Source: Vallitaleaceae bacterium (GTDB lineage: Bacteria; Bacillota; Clostridia; Lachnospirales; Vallitaleaceae). From it: a DNA stretch of 9,583 nucleotides. Location: positions 1 through 9,583 of the forward strand of contig JAQICP010000533.1 in assembly GCA_027858555.1 (NCBI GenBank), given 5' to 3'. Position 1 is the first letter of the stretch; each line of letters begins with the position of its first letter. A program made the position numbers and the translations under genes. Below, one piece after another: positions 8,107 through 9,583 of the stretch. The notes beneath the pieces were generated by a model. That model was not told the DNA's origin, did not search any database, and worked only from the letters and a program-made list of their open reading frames with translations.

Positions 8107-9339
8107 AGGTACAAAAAAATTATTGCTATTATTTTAGTTCTTGCATTAACTTTCTCAATGGGTTTAACAGGATGTAAAAAAACAGATGATGACAATTACA
8201 AGGATGATGCAGAAACAGATGACGTAGTTGCAGATGACACAGCAGATGATACAGATGACACAGCAGATGATGCAGATACAGAGGAGCCTGCAGATACAGA
8301 GGAACCTGCAGAAGATGTCATGTTAGTCAAAGTAGGTATGGCTACTGACGCTGGTACAATTGATGACAAATCTTTCAATCAAGGTACTTGGGAAGGTATT
8401 TTAGCTTATGAAGCTGATTTTGGCACAATTGAAACAAAATATTTACAACCAGAAGGTACAAGTGAAACTGATTATATTAATGCAATCACTAACTTAGTTG
8501 ATTCAGGTTATGAGATTATCGTAACACCTGGTTTCAAATTTGAGACTTCAATATTTGCGGTTCAAGATTTATTTCCAGATGTAGATTTCATCTTAATTGA
8601 TGGTACACCTCATAGTGCTGATTACTCAGAATATAGAGCAGAAGCTAATGTTCTTTCTATATTCTTCAACGAGCATGAAGCTGGATTCTTAGCTGGTGTT
8701 GCAGCTGCACTTGAAACTAAAACAGGTAAATTAGGATTTGTTGGTGGCATGGAAATTCCAGCAGTTCAAAAATTTGGTTGGGGTTATTTAGCAGGTGTTA
8801 AATATGCTAATGATACTTACGGAACAACTGCAGAAGTAACTAACTACTTATATCAAGGTACTTTTGATGACGTAGCAGCTGGACAACAAATCGCATCAGG
8901 TATGTATGATGAAGGTATCGATATTATCTTTGCTGCTGCTGGTGGTGTTGGCGTTGGTGTTATTAATGAAGCAAAAGACCGTGGATCTAATGGCGAAGAA
9001 GTCTTTGTTGTTGGCGTTGACGGTGACCAATATAATGATGGTATCTATGAAGGCGACACATCAATCATCTTAACTTCAGCTATGAAAAAAGTTGATGTTG
9101 CAGCTTACGATTATATTGATTCAATTATGAATGGTGCGTTCCCAGGTGGAACAACTATCACTATGACATTAGCTGATGGCGCATTAGGTCTTCCAGCTGA
9201 AAATCCAAATCTTTCAGCTGATACAATTGCAAAAGTTGCTGAATCAAAAGATGTTCTACTAGCAGGCGATGTAGTAGCTCCAATGACAGCAGAAGAAATC
9301 AATGCATTCTTAGGTTTTGATTTTGAAACTATTGAATAA
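8107..9339 (+). CDS. BMP/PnrA-family substrate-binding lipoprotein; start codon appears mutated
   Basis: This is a basic membrane protein (BMP) family lipoprotein, the extracellular binding component of ABC importers; characterised relatives (Treponema TmpC/PnrA, streptococcal homologues) bind nucleosides. Reading from 8107, the first 22 residues form a lipoprotein signal (YKKIIAIILVLALTFSMGLTG) with lipobox LTGC and lipidated C23. Residues 24-71 are a very acidic linker. The binding domain follows with family signatures DAGTIDDKSFNQGTWEG, FVGGMEIPAVQKFGWGYLAGVKYAN, AAGGVGVGVINEAKD, VGVDGDQ, and GALGLPAENPNLS. The total of 410 residues is normal for the family plus the linker. The start is odd: the codon 7 nt after GGGAGG is AGG (8107-8109), and no ATG, GTG or TTG occurs in frame between the stop at 8083 and ATG 8158. 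Starting at 8158 would give MGLTGC and lose the signal. No ATPase or permease gene is in the window, and a terminator follows. Confidence 0.9.
   Translation, partial: RYKKIIAIILVLALTFSMGLTGCKKTDDDNYKDDAETDDVVADDTADDTDDTADDADTEEPADTEEPAEDVMLVKVGMATDAGTIDDKSFNQGTWEGILAYEADFGTIETKYLQPEGTSETDYINAITNLVDSGYEIIVTPGFKFETSIFAVQDLFPDVDFILIDGTPHSADYSEYRAEANVLSIFFNEHEAGFLAGVAAALETKTGKLGFVGGMEIPAVQKFGWGYLAGVKYANDTYGTTAEVTNYLYQGTFDDVAAGQQIASGMYDEGIDIIFAAAGGVGVGVINEAKDRGSNGEEVFVVGVDGDQYNDGIYEGDTSIILTSAMKKVDVAAYDYIDSIMNGAFPGGTTITMTLADGALGLPAENPNLSADTIAKVAESKDVLLAGDVVAPMTAEEINAFLGFDFETIE
8233..8307 (+). repeat. Tandem repeats encoding the acidic lipoprotein linker
   Basis: GATGACACAGCAGATGAT occurs exactly at 8233-8250 and 8254-8271 (21-nt period, coding DDTADD). 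GCAGATACAGAGGAGCCT at 8272-8289 recurs with one change at 8290-8307 (18-nt period, coding ADTEEP). The periods are multiples of three, so copy-number changes would keep the frame. The encoded spacer separates the lipid anchor from the binding domain. Confidence 0.85.
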
Positions 9340-9351
9340 TATATAATATCT

Positions 9352-9381
9352 AGACCATCATTAATTTGATGGTCTTTTTTT
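9352..9381 (+). terminator. Intrinsic terminator after the BMP lipoprotein gene
   Basis: AGACCATCA (9352-9360) pairs perfectly over 9 bp with TGATGGTCT (9367-9375) around the loop TTAATT. It is followed by a T-run to 9381 and begins 13 nt after the stop codon. Confidence 0.92.
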
Positions 9382-9391
9382 GTGCGCAATA

Positions 9392-9581
9392 GGTAGGTTC
9401 TCTATAGGAACTAGCCATGCCAAAACAACTTATCCTGACATTGTGGAAAAACTGAAGGATAAGACGTGTACTGGAAGTACACTTTGTTCTTCAGTCTAGG
9501 AAGTCCTCATCAAAAGAAGGGACTTCCTATTGCAATCAATTTCTCTAAGAGAAAACGTGTACTGGAAGTACACTTTGTTCT
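9392..9581 (+). repeat. Composite structured repeat, copy B (two units)
   Basis: This is a second full copy of the element at 6379-6561, with the same order and the same 6-nt gap between unit 1 (9392-9490) and unit 2 (9497-9581). Hairpin I of unit 1 is GGTAGGTTC with GAACTAGCC (8 of 9 paired, counting two G-U) around TCTATAG. In unit 2 it is a perfect 10-bp stem, TAGGAAGTCC 9497-9506 with GGACTTCCTA 9520-9529, with a longer loop. Hairpin II of unit 1 is CTTATCCT 9429-9436 with AGGATAAG 9456-9463; in unit 2 it is TTTCTC-TAA-GAGAAA (9540-9554). Hairpin III, GTGTACTGGAAGTACAC, is perfect in both units (9466-9482 and 9557-9573), each followed by TTTGTTCT. The last 31 bases of the two second units differ at one position. 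It starts 10 nt after the BMP terminator and reaches the window end, so it may continue. Confidence 0.85.
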
Positions 9582-9583
9582 AG

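Overview
The window reads as an origin-proximal chromosome segment of a low-GC Gram-positive anaerobe, most likely a member of the Clostridia. Three things suggest this: the recF-gyrB-gyrA order, A/T-rich codon use with strong GGAGG-type ribosome binding sites, and two neighbours typical of anaerobic Firmicutes (a split class I fumarase and a BMP-family lipoprotein). The genus cannot be fixed from this sequence alone. All genes lie on the + strand.

Layout: the last codons of recF (1-99) are followed by a promoter and leader hairpin, then gyrB (239-2146) and gyrA (2169-4664), ending at a strong intrinsic terminator (4700-4742). Next come a secreted CAP/SCP-domain protein with C-terminal SLH-like repeats (4975-6336, own extended -10 promoter and terminator), the alpha and beta subunits of a [4Fe-4S] fumarate hydratase (6590-7432 and 7458-8012), and a BMP/PnrA-type substrate-binding lipoprotein (8107-9339) with its own promoter and terminator. 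GyrA and GyrB form the DNA gyrase heterotetramer. The two fumarase chains form one enzyme. The CAP-SLH protein and the lipoprotein are envelope proteins with no functional link to the gyrase genes that I can see.

Two genes carry what look like single-base lesions. gyrB has an in-frame TAA at 1871-1873 that splits an otherwise full 635-residue protein. The BMP lipoprotein has AGG where the signal peptide and ribosome binding site call for ATG. Two such defects in conserved genes 6 kb apart suggest either base errors in the assembly or, less likely, real decay or recoding.

The most interesting non-genic content is a composite structured repeat of about 185 bp, present at 6379-6561 and 9392-9581, with a degenerate remnant at 4752-4799. 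Each full copy has two units separated by exactly 6 nt. Each unit holds three hairpins, and several stems differ between copies but stay paired. All three copies begin 7-10 nt after the T-run of an intrinsic terminator, in the same orientation as the upstream gene. I do not recognise this family; it may be a MITE-like element or a dispersed structured RNA.
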